64,000 nucleotides of DNA from Sambucus nigra (Eukaryota; Streptophyta; Magnoliopsida; Dipsacales; Adoxaceae), in assembly GCA_949130495.1 (NCBI GenBank), contig OX422221.1, forward strand, positions 147,702,905-147,766,904. The letters run 5' to 3'. Under the pieces are notes generated by a model. That model was given only the letters and a program-made list of their open reading frames with translations, was not told the origin of the DNA and did no database searches. The position numbers and the translations under genes were made by a program. Positions 11,727 through 22,037 of this stretch are shown here, one piece after another (positions within the stretch are counted from its first letter, which is position 1; every line of letters begins with the position of its first letter).

Positions 11727-12330
11727 CTCAGACCAACTCCGTTTGGTAAAAGGGCGAGAACATGACATTCCTAAAAATACCAGCTCCGGTTGGTTAGGAA
11801 ACCATACTCCTTTGGTTAGGAGGCTGACACTGGATTAGACCAATTTTGGTAAAAGGGCAAGTGGACATGATAGTTCGAACTCAGACCAACTCCGGTTGGT
11901 AAAAGGGCGAGAACAACATTCCTAAAAATGCCAACGTGTTTGGCTAGGAAGCAAAATACTCCTAAAAATGCCAATCTCGGTTGGTTAGGAAACAAGATAT
12001 GCTCTCAAATACCAACTTATGTTGGTCGGGAGGTAATATTATTACAGAAAATACAAAAGTTCCTCGAAAAACAAAATATTCCAAACTGAACCAAGTATGG
12101 TTGGTCGGGGATAAAAATCCACTAACTGTGGTTGGTCGACGAGGAGAAAATATTCCAAATAGTACCAAGTATAGCTGGTCGAGGATAAAAACCCATTAAC
12201 TATAATTGGTCGACGAGCACAATTTAACAACCTTGGTTGGTTGGAAAAATTTTAAACATTTTTATACTCATTATTAAGTGATCAAAACATTACTAATACT
12301 TGTAACTTTTTATTACTAAGATTGGTCGAT
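11727..12330. repeat. Field of short interrupted inverted repeats (CCAAC-N4/5-GTTGG)
   Basis: About a dozen units, roughly 35-45 bp apart, each pair CCAAC/CCAAT/CCAAG with GTTGG/GGTTGGT around a 4-6-base centre, such as ACCAACTCCGGTTGGT near 11890. Some are followed by TAAAAGGGCGAG, others by TCGACGAGG or TAGGAA. They fill the gap between the 3' ends of the convergent pol and antisense genes. Each unit could form a small hairpin. No reading frame is apparent. Confidence 0.8.
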
Positions 12331-12502
12331 GAACCACACAATATTGTTATGCAAGCACAAATATAAAGTGTTTGACAAGTACAAGACAATAGAAATACAG
12401 ATTTGTGAACAAAAACGAAACTCTTTCATTAAATTCAAAATAAATTACACAAATTTATTACATTGATATTAAATTATGTACTAATTATTACATCAGAATT
12501 TC
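12331..12502. other. AT-rich gap between inverted-repeat field and antisense gene
   Basis: No coding signal. It lies directly downstream of the antisense gene and would hold its 3' UTR and polyadenylation region. Confidence 0.5.
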
Positions 12503-15500
12503 CTATTCTACTGGTCTTTTCCCTTCTGCTTTTGAAATAGGCTCCTCGCCAGCAGGAGGATCTTCCAGGCAAAGGGGAGAATTAATAAAGTTAAGATCTC
12601 GAAGCATTATGACGTTCATTATTGAAGGTGTATCCAGTAAATGCTCAGGGCAAGATAATTCTGCCTATGAATGAAGGGCATAGTCACCAAGATACTTGGA
12701 GATCAAACAACGAGGAATGGCCCGAGCAGGGATCCAGCTCATGTCAAGCTTGAAGGGAGGAATTGGTAGATCGAGTAGCCCAAGAGCATGGTAATCCCAT
12801 AAATAATGACCTTGCTCTAGTTTCAATACACCCAGGGCGTTCAACCATCCCTATTTGTAGCCTTCATTATTAGCATTTTCAATACGATCATTCAAGTGAC
12901 AAAGGGCCTCATTGTAGCCTGCCATCCAGAATTCACGAGGTTGTTAATGGAATTGGAAAATTAGTCTCTCTAACTGCTCATGAAGGTTTCTGGCAAAAAT
13001 ATCCTTATGATCCAAAGCAAACTTCGTCGCAGTAAGTTGATCCTCCAAAGTTTGGACTTTCTTGGACAGTTCAGACAAGGCTTGATTTTTTGCCATCAAT
13101 TGGAATGTTTGGTTTTCCAACGCTGATTGAGTACGAGCTTCTTCAATAGTAGGACGAAGAACTCTTGGTCGTCCCTGAGCAGGTTGAGTACTTTGTTCCT
13201 CAACAACATTCTGAGAAACTCTTCCTCGTCCACGAGAACCTCTTCCTCATCCCCGAATAGCAGTAGAAGGCCCAGCTCTTCTTAAAGCCTCTAACTCTTC
13301 TCGCAACTTGGCATTTTCCACTTCTAAAAATGAGAATCCTTCATCGGTGACCGGTACTAAGGCAGTGGAAGATGAAACAGCAGACCTCAGCTGAGCTAGT
13401 TCTTTTTGCAGATTGTTGTTTTCTTGTTCCAATAGCTCAGCGATTTGCCTGTGCCCTTCGACATCTGCTTTCAATGTTCTCTCTCTCACTTCATAGCCAG
13501 CAAGCATCTTGTCATAGCCTTTTTTAGCACTAAGTTGTTTGATTTTCTTCTCATACCCTTCGTGCAAAAGAGCTGAAGACTCTTTATACTGCTGCTGAAG
13601 TTCATCGAGAGTACCTTGCAAGTCTTCAATCATTTCGTAATAAGCCACATTGTTGGCTACAGCACGATCAAGAAGACATTTTAAGTATTGATATGCCTCC
13701 ACTGCTTGGTCTGAAGAATCTCGACCAAGAATCTCTACAATCTGGGAATTGTCCAAGTCAGTGTGGCCATCCTTAAAATATTCATTACATTGTCGAAGCA
13801 TTATTGTGTCATGGGCAGACAACAATTCCATTCTAGCCATAAACTAGTAAAGAAGAGAAGGCGAGATTTAATAAAAAAGCACACAGAACATCAACAACAT
13901 AGAGGGACAAAAAAGGTGATTTTTTTATTACATCATAGAAAGGAGTACAGTGTTCAGAGTAAAGAGTATAAGTGACAAAAGAAAATAAAACAAATACCGA
14001 ACAAACTTCACACCTTTTCCTTGTCTCCCAAGACTTTCTCGGGAGGCTGGGACGAGGAGCTTGGTTGCTCGGTGGAAACAATAATTTGGATTGCAGGAGC
14101 TGGAACTTGTTCAGGTGGAGCAGGCAAAGACGAAATCTCCTCGGTGACTGTTTGAATAGGTTGTGAGGCAAGGACTTGATCACCCACTTCCATTGAAGAC
14201 TCCTCGGATGCAGCTTCGTCTTCTTCCTCATCTTTAATTTTAGGAGGGGGACCAGGAAGATGTTGTTGAAACAGCTCAGAGTCCTTGTCAACCTTCAATT
14301 CTTACAATACAACAACCCAACCATCTCGGAAGTATTTAAGACTCCCATATTGCACTTGGGACATCATGGCTGCTACCCCCTTGTTCCATCCTTTGTCCCA
14401 GCTAGTGTTAAAGGAGTTCTTTACTGCCATATTTCTTTTTATTTTCTCCGAGGAGAGCTTCTCAGATAAAAGATCATCGGTGGCTTTCAATTTAACTTCC
14501 ACCTCCTCCTTCTGGCGATTTACTTCTCGCAGAAAGGTTAGCTCTTCCTCAGCCAATTTAAACTTATTTTCAAGCTCCCCAAAGTTCGTGAGCTTCTCGG
14601 CATACTTCTTGTTCTATCTCTCCAAATCTTTCACTTTATTTTCCAAACCCTTGGAAACTTCAACGAGCTGCACCTTCTCTGCCTCAACTGCATCCAACTT
14701 TTTCTCCCAATCAGCCCTATCCTCGTCATACTTTTGACGGGAATCCTTCAAGGATTTGGTCAATTCCAATAAAGCATCCTCCACTTCGGATGAGGAGCTA
14801 GAAGCCTTGATCGCTTCATCCTTCTTCATAATGGCGTTAAAGCAACTCACCAGCTAAAAAAAGGAGATAACGATAAGTCAGCACAGAAATACATGTATTG
14901 ATGGAAAGAAAGAAAATTCAGAATAAGAGAAACTTACTGAGGCAATGTGACAAGTATCTAGGGATGTAAGCATATCCCTAGACATATTCTCCTCAATTCC
15001 TTGGACTTCAGGAATGGTTCAAGTCTTCACCCAGCTCATAGTAGAGCTCGGAGGAATAATAGTTGGAACACCAACTCCACTAACTTGGAGCTGGGAGATA
15101 GTTTCAGCCAAATTGACCGAGGAGGATTTCTTCGGTGATACTGCAGCAGATTCAACCAAGGAAGAACTCTTGGTTGGGGAGATTGTGATCACTTCCTTAG
15201 GAAAATCTTTCTTGCTCGGAGTCACTGGGGGCTTCTCGACAGCCTTCTGAGGAGCAACAGAAGGGGCAGCATCTACTTTCTTTGTCCCCTTTGGGACGTC
15301 AGTCTTGTTTCTTTTACCCTCTCCCACAGAGGTATCCTCTTCAAAAATAGTAGGAACTCTTCTTTTGCCCATTTTCTGACTCAGAGGAATGTGAGATTCT
15401 GGAGAAGAGTCTTCAGGAACTGACACTGGATCACTAGTGCTGACCACATGACGAGTAGTAAAGGATGATGTATAGATCCTGTACTGCAACAAGTATGAAG

Positions 15501-16201
15501 CAGACCTAATATGTTCGTCTGCAACTTTCTGATGCAAACTCCAGATAAGTTTCAAATGCTTAATATAAACTTCTGATTCTTTTGGAGTTTTTCTTTTGCT
15601 GTCAACTGCAAACAAATACATATTGAAATGTCAATCACACATTTATTCAAACATAATGAAATCATAATTTCAGAAATAAAATAAAATGAAAATAACCTAT
15701 CCCATTGCCATATGGAGGGCATCTGGGACCTTGATATACTTCATCTCCAATCAAAGGGGCATGTTGCCAATTTTTTATAACTACCCCATGTTCAAAATAA
15801 TCCCTATTAGCATCAGGGAGGTTGACTACTAAAGCCCTATTCAAAAATCTAGTTTTTAAATAAAAAACATTATCTAGAACAGCCCATCTATAACAATACA
15901 TAATCTCTGGAATTCCTATACGGGTTCCGTGAGTTTGATTTAACCTATACACCCCATTAACTATTCTCCATGTGTTGGGGGCTATTTTTGCAGGAACAAC
16001 ATCGAAATAATGACAGAACTCTAAGCACAAAGGGTTTGGTGGAAAAGAAAATCCACATTCAGCAATGAAGAGGCTGGGGAACCAATGTCCCTCAGCCAAA
16101 TGAAAATTATTTGAAGGCTCAGAAAGATCCTCCAGAGTTACCCAACATGGAATAGAAAAATCTGAACGGAATTTCTCAAGAGATTCAATAACATAAACCA
16201 T
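12503..16201 (-). pseudogene. Antisense four-exon gene, gypsy-type putative transposase domain plus coiled coil (element A)
   Basis: Predicted exons on the minus strand are 16201-15697, 15605-14938, 14853-14014 and 13843-12503. All three introns begin GT and end AG, are U-rich, and keep the frame: total exon length is 3354 nt, or 1118 codons including the stop. The start ATG at 16201 has a CACCATGG context. Exon 1 resembles the Pfam family 'putative gypsy type transposon' (Transposase_28): H-W-F-P-S-L-F-I-A-E-C-G-F, F-P-P-N-P-L-C-L-E-F, I-A-P-N-T-W-R-I-V. Exon 2 is Ser/Pro/Lys-rich, exon 3 is coiled coil then acidic, and exon 4 is coiled coil with a G-R-G-S-R-G-R-G-R patch. Premature stops start at 15021, 14616, 14304, 13249, 12946, 12853 and 12667. 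Function is unknown. Tat relatives such as Retand and Grande also carry antisense genes here. Confidence 0.75.
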
Positions 16202-16358
16202 GGTGAATAAAAGAAATGAAGAAGAAGATCTTACAGAAAAAAGGAGATCTGTTGACAACGAACGAAGAAAAGGATGAACGCACAAGAGAGAGAAAGACTA
16301 TGGAAAACTCGAAAGCAAAAAATTGGAAAAGGTAGAAGACGGTGGGATTGCCTATGAA

Positions 16359-16368
16359 GCTTAAATAC
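16359..16368 (-). promoter_or_regulatory. Possible TATA-like element of the antisense gene
   Basis: The minus strand reads GTATTTAAGC about 160 bp upstream of the antisense ATG. Position is plausible for a core promoter; no other support. Confidence 0.35.
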
Positions 16369-16609
16369 TTTGCCTTGGGAAACGACAAAAGAAATGATTA
16401 CAAAAAAGAAACTATTACGCTACCGGCGGCTAAAAGGACAAAAAGTGCGCGAAGATCGAAGCGCTTATAAAAATTCAAAAAAGCGGATTCTGCGAATTTG
16501 GAAGGAAATTCGAATACGGAGAAAATGCTCCTAAAAACCAGGAAGGTCATTTAATATTGCCATATACCGAGAAAGAATGTTCCATACTCCTCAAAGTTCG
16601 AAATATGAA

Positions 16610-16623
16610 ACATTGGGGGCTTC
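16610..16623 (+). other. Polypurine-tract region before 3' LTR of element A
   Basis: ATTGGGGGCTTC-type sequence directly precedes the 3' LTR. G-rich tracts of this form prime plus-strand synthesis in Tat elements. Confidence 0.6.
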
Positions 16624-17144
16624 TGTTGATACCAAAATTAGTATGCTGATATAAACGAATAATAAGAAGACACGTGTCGATCTACATGGCACAATAGCAA
16701 CGAGGAAGTTTATTTCCCCGACCAAGTCATACACACTCCGAGCAACAAGTGTACTCCGAGGAACTCCAACGCTTCGAGGAAATCCTGAACGACGAGCAAC
16801 TAAGGCGGTCCGATCTTCATCTCGGCCACAGCATTGATTGCTAGATAATCAACAGTTCAACTATTCATTGAATGCTTATCATACAGACGTATACTCTTAA
16901 AGGGAATTAATTGTTTACCCTTTCACGTGTACATCCTAAGGGCTATAAATACATTGTATCACCCTCATTCAAGGGGACCGGATTTTCTTGATAGAATTAC
17001 GTATCGAGAACTCCAAAACACTTGGCAATAAAATAACAGTGGACGTATGCCATTCACATAAGGCTGAACCACTTTAAAAATCTTTTGTCTCATTTATTTA
17101 TCTGTGATTGAATAATTAGAGTGATCTAATTTTTTACATCAATA
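16624..17144 (+). repeat. 3' LTR of element A
   Basis: Full-length match to 5094-5618. The terminal CA of the 5' copy is TA here, and a TTTA unit in the TTTATTTATTTAT run is missing. It is followed by the target duplication GTCGT. Confidence 0.95.
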
Positions 17145-17149
17145 GTCGT

Positions 17150-17290
17150 TATGATCATCATGGTCAAGTTGATATCCCTATGGGTTCCCATAACCGAGTT
17201 ATTGATGCCCTCTTGGTTATTGATATTTTACTGATCTTAGTTGGGTGAGGGAGACACCACATGAAATTAGCTTGTGGAAAAGAACTCAGA
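17150..17290 (-). mobile_element. Element F, right part beyond the element A insertion
   Basis: Sequence resumes directly after the GTCGT duplication, so it was contiguous with 5093 before A inserted. It should be the gag N-terminal or leader side of minus-strand element F. No frame can be read with confidence. Confidence 0.55.
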
Positions 17291-17755
17291 TCGCTCCCAC
17301 ACACGACGCGAATTGTAATGGTAATTTCCTATAAATGATAGTATCTAATCCTAATGGTCCAAATAAAAATAAATATTAAAAAGAACAATTCAATATCACA
17401 CAAAACGTAAGATGTACGTGATTTGGCAATGTGACTATGTCAATGGGGTTTAGGTTTTGCTCTTTATTAATTTATAGAATTGATTGACATAATTATAGTA
17501 CTACTCAATGAAGCAATATCACATGCCTTGCTCAATAGGGAGCATGTTTACATTATAGATAAGCATAGGAGAGTCTTAATATCCGTCAATATCTATCCCT
17601 AAAACATTAGGCCTATCCCTTATCATCTTTAGCCTTTCCAAATGATGGATGTGTGGTAGCCCTCTATGATTTGAACTCTTCAATAATTTGGAGAACAAGA
17701 AGCCTAGAAACTCGTGCCAAGCACGTGTAAGCATAATTACAGTCCTCACAGTATG
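17291..17755. other. Unassigned, possibly LTR of an unidentified element
   Basis: A segment near 17411-17450 (GTGATTTGGCAATGTGACTA, then TGTCAATGGGG) resembles a motif often seen in plant LTRs. No boundaries, coding frame or second copy were found. Confidence 0.3.
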
Positions 17756-18900
17756 CGTAATACCCCGTATTTTCTTCTAAAATAAATAGTGAAATAATAT
17801 TTTTGGATTAATAATTAATTTTAGAAATTGGTCCTAATTAATTTTTTATCTAAAAACTGCACAGTTGAAATTTGTTATTTAGTTATATTTGTGTGTGACT
17901 AATTTTTATGTGCATGAACATGGCATTTACATAACGAAGAAAAATACATAATTAATATGCGACACAAATTAAAAGTACCTATTATTGACATAAATAATTC
18001 ATAACATATTTCAGGACACATATGGGCTCATTTAGATATTTTATACCTTTAAAAGTAGTCCCAGGTCAATAGTGTATAGGTTGGGGAACTTTTGGGCTAG
18101 TTGGGTTATGGATTTGGGTCCATTTGGGGGTTTAACAGTTGAGTTTTAGGCCCAACTCGGGATTAGACATTTTTTAGTGTTCACTGGGGGTAAACCACTC
18201 ACCCACTATCATTCCAGAAAACCTAAATCATACGTTAATGGGAGAGAATAGGAGAATGTCCAAAAGAGAAGAAAAGGGCAAGAAACCAAGGGAAAATCAA
18301 GGGGATTTCAAGAGGCTTTCTTCTACGAAGTTTAGGGCAAGAATCCCCTTACTTAATTTATGCTTTCTAACATATTTATTGATGCTTCGTAATGAACCCT
18401 TAAATTTTTGGGATCTAGGTTTGAATATGATAAATTTGATGATGATTATTGCATGTAGAGGACTGAATTTAATGTATATATTGTCCCCAAAATTTTGGTA
18501 TCATAAATCTAAAAAATTGATGGTAGATCCCATGAGGCTTTGATAGTTAAATTGGGATATTTGACTAATTGATGAAATGCTGTCACTGTTAATTAATGGG
18601 CTGAAATTATGATATAGATTTCTTAATAAATACCTGCAGTTGTAAAATAAATTTGGTTGGAGATTGGAAGATATAAGTCATTAAAAATGGGTGACAGGTA
18701 TGAACTTGGTTGAGGTCATTTACATCATAATTTCATGGGTTTAGGTCATTTACATCATAATTTCATGGGCTGAGGTCATTTACATCATAATTTCATGTAG
18801 ATCCCTTCTACGAATTTTCATGGGTTTAGGTCATTTACTTATCTAAGTTTTGCTTACTCATTGGGAGTAACAATTAATTTAAAAATGGAAATTTTTAGCA
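17754..18900 (+). repeat. LTR fragment of the TAATACCCCGTA type
   Basis: Begins CGTAATACCCCGTATTTT, matching the first bases of the LTRs at 30819 and 50722. Then come a GGGTAAACC segment and a CCTAAATC-to-purine-rich transition like the R region of those LTRs. The right end is not defined and no target duplication was found, so this may be a truncated LTR. A short reading frame at 18238-18543 shows no recognisable domain. Confidence 0.55.
18711..18839 (+). repeat. 30-bp tandem repeat
   Basis: Three units start at 18711, 18741 and 18771, each T(G/T)AGGTCATTTACATCATAA followed by TTTCATGGG(T/C)T, and a partial fourth lies near 18816-18839 after a short interruption. It lies about 960 bp into the LTR-like fragment. 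Confidence 0.85.
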
Positions 18901-19709
18901 ATTGCGTAAGAAATCGTGTGCCCACATTTAAATTGTTAATAATTATAATTAACTAGATGTTGGGCTTTAGTTGGGGAAATGAAAATGTTGTGAACATTAG
19001 TTAGTCTTTTTATGGTAATTATTGAGTAATTACCTATAACTACTATGTAATATAATAATCTGTACTATTATGTTTTTTTGTGGACATACCAATATTCGTA
19101 GACTATCCTATTTAGATAAGAACAATAATCAAATAAATCCTTGTACGTGTGAAATAAAGGAAATCATGAGTCAAAAATGTAGGAATTAACAACTAATCAC
19201 ATCGCAATTACTCCAGACATTGTAAAGCACATAATAAAATGATGATACATATCAACTACTATCAAATAGTCACATGGATATGAAATGATGTTGTAATTTG
19301 GTCATCCTAAATTTCCATCCACAAACGGTGAAAAAATGAAATATAATTGTCTTTTTATCTTTTTCCAAAAGATTTGTCAAAATAATTTTTTTTTTGGCTT
19401 TTTCAATTTTATTCCTCAAAAAAATAGAATTTTGTTTTGTATTTTTTCAAAAATTTTCAAAAACAAAAATCGTTTTGGTTTTTCGAAAAAATGTCAAAAT
19501 GGAAAAAAATAAATACAAAAGTGCTACACACTAGTAATAGGCATAAACAAAAGTGCTACACACTAGAAAACTAGTCTAAACCTCATCCGTTAGGTGCAGA
19601 GGAGTTTTCCAAAGGTGGTGCATCCTATGAAAAACATCGATCAAATCAGGTGAACTCTTGACTAAAAACATAACTTGCTCTCGAATATGTGGAAACTCTC
19701 TCATGTAAT
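18901..19709. other. AT-rich stretch with nothing recognised
   Basis: Contains poly-T/poly-A runs near 19380-19500 and a short duplication AAAGTGCTACACACTAG at about 19518 and 19550. No gene or element could be supported. Confidence 0.4.
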
Positions 19710-21125
19710 TGTAATACCCCGCCTGCCCGGGGAGAGCGAACGGAGCGCTACTATCTATAAAACTAACCGAATCCACAAACAACAATGTATAGAGCATCTA
19801 AAAATTCCACAATATAAAATATAAGAGAATCCACTAATCTCAAATCTCTTCAAATTAAATACAACCAAATCTCTAGAAATAAGACAACTATCTATCTCGA
19901 AACAAAATAAATCTCCAATGTTCTATACATAAAAAAAATGCAATCTTCCAACTTGTATTCTCTAATATTCTTCCCAAAATACTTTACGCTAAATATCATC
20001 CCAATTGGTCCAAAGCACTCAAATCCGCGCTAACCTGCCAACTAAAAGAAAATATGGAGAACTACACAATACGATAGGAAAGATGCTCAACAAATATTAG
20101 CAGTGAATAAAACATAACAACACGAGTACGAATATTTAAATCAAATGCGAATCTCATAAGCATTTTGTCAATATAATTTCTCAACACATTAACCGAGTCA
20201 CCAGGCCTCACCATACCGCGCCATACTTTATCAAGTCGTCGGAATAGGAATCTTGGAGGGTATCCAACGTTAATGCCCTATTAAAATGTCATGACAACAT
20301 GCCCAACACAATAATAATACCACATGAATCAAAATTATTTTCCAATAATAATTTCCAGATTTCCAAAAGAATTTATCAATTCAAATATGAGTCAATAATC
20401 ACATGAAATCAAAGGAAGTAACACTCGTGAGATTAAGGAGCATATTGTGTAAAACCCCATTCCTCAAAATCATCTCATGAATCATCACATAATTTCACCC
20501 TCAAAATCTAATCACACCATCACGTTCTTCTCGCGAAAATAATCAAATCTCGTTCTAGCCCAAACTCGAGAAAACACAACATATGCCTTATAATCTATGG
20601 TTGAAATCTTGAATAAGTTTGGGGTTATGGTTTGTAGATCAAAGGGAGTAATTTGGGAGAGGTCTTCTGGTTGAAAAGTTTGAGAAAAAGTGATTTGAAA
20701 AGTCCATCCACGAATTTGCTGATATATAAAGGATTAAGAGTTTGATTAAGAAAAGAGTTCTAATCAGATATAAACACTAAAAAATTTATTTCGGACGATC
20801 CAAGCGTTGTAATTGGATGAAATTTGGCAAAGAATTAGTTGAAGACGAGAAAAAGATGTCCAAAAAATTTCAGCTCGATCGAACCGTTCAATATTTTTAA
20901 ATATTTTTTTCTAAAGAGTTTTATGTTTGGAGGACTATTCTATATATTAAAAATTCAATTAAAACCCCATTTTAATTCCGATTCCAATCCCCTTTGAAAT
21001 TTATTTTTCAAATATAAAAACCAACATTTTAAATTATAAAATTTATAAAAATCCAAAATTTCATTTTTCTCTGATTTCCAAAATTAATTTAAAAACTCCC
21101 GGTTTAAAAAATTCAGTTTGTTACA
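19710..21125 (-). repeat. 3' LTR of element D
   Basis: Aligns with 21381-22037 plus 48824-49614. On the minus strand it starts at 21125 directly after a purine tract and ends at 19710. No palindrome cluster is present, only a single CGATCG near 20876. Confidence 0.88.
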
Positions 21126-21380
21126 TACTTCCCCACTAACAAGGAATTTCACCCTCGAAATTTGACGAAGCCTAAGGCTAAAAAATCAAGCCACACCAAA
21201 AATCTCTAAAAATAAATCTCGTCTCCAAAATTAACTTTAAATACCTCACATCTAACCTCGATGCCTAGCACGACTTATCACCAAAAATTTCTATCTCCAA
21301 AGAAAATATGACTAACCCTCATGCTAGACTCAAAACTCAAGACCCGGGGGTTGTCGTATACCTAAGCTCTGATACCATTC
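21126..21380 (-). other. Internal region of element D: polypurine tract and primer binding site only
   Basis: The minus strand reads GTTAGTGGGGAAGTA just before the 3' LTR and TGGTATCAGAGC (21377-21366) just after the 5' LTR. Nothing coding lies between. Confidence 0.85.
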
Positions 21381-22037
21381 TCTAACAGCTCGTCCGCCGG
21401 GGGAGAGCGAATGGAGCACTACTATCGATAAAACTAACTGAATCCACAAACAATAAGGTATAGAGCATCTAAAAATCCCACAAATATAAAATTTAAGAGA
21501 ATCCTCTAATCTCAAATCTCTTTAAATTAAATAAAACCAAATCTCTCGAAATAAGACAACTATCTATTTCGAAACAAAATAAAAATCCAATGCTCTATAC
21601 ATAAAAAAATACAATCTTCCAACTTGTATTCTCTAATATTCTTCCCAAAATAATCCACGCTAAATATCATCCCAATTGGTCCATAACACTCAAATTCGCG
21701 CTAACCTACCAACTAAAAGAAAATGTGGAGAAGTACACAATACGACAGGAAAGATGCTCAACAAATATTAGCGGTGAATAAAACGTAACAATACGAGTAC
21801 GAATATTCAAATCAAATGCAAATCTCATAAGCATTGTATCAATATAATTTCTCAACAACTCATTAACCGAGTCACCAGGCCTCACCATACCGCATCATAC
21901 TTTATCAAGAAGCCAGAACAGGAATCTTGGCGGGTGCCCAACATCAGTGCCATATTAAAATCTCATGACAACATGCCCAACATAATAATAATACCACATG
22001 AATCAAAATTAGATTCCAACAATAATTTCCAGATTTC
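21381..22037 (-). repeat. 5' LTR of element D, part 1
   Basis: Matches the left half of 19710-21125. The end base pair has decayed from TG to TC on the plus strand. It stops at the ATTTC target site of element C (22033-22037). Confidence 0.85.

Larger units (their letters stand above)
5094..17144 (+). mobile_element. Tat-lineage Ty3/gypsy retrotransposon, nearly complete (element A)
   Basis: The element runs from TGTTG to a decayed CAATA end (CAACA in the 5' LTR) and is flanked by the 5-bp duplication GTCGT at 5089-5093 and 17145-17149. It has two LTRs of about 525 and 521 bp, which differ at roughly two dozen positions by eye, and a tRNA-Asp-like primer site. Gag and pol lie in one frame with seven premature stops and one early frameshift. 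A second RNase H between the first RNase H and integrase, plus an antisense gene after pol, are hallmarks of the Tat group (compare Retand and Grande). It inserted into the older element F. Confidence 0.93.

Noticed and set aside
13763..14737. Plus-strand open frames opposite the antisense gene
   Set aside because: They are shadows of the coiled-coil exons, which read coherently on the minus strand with matching splice phases.
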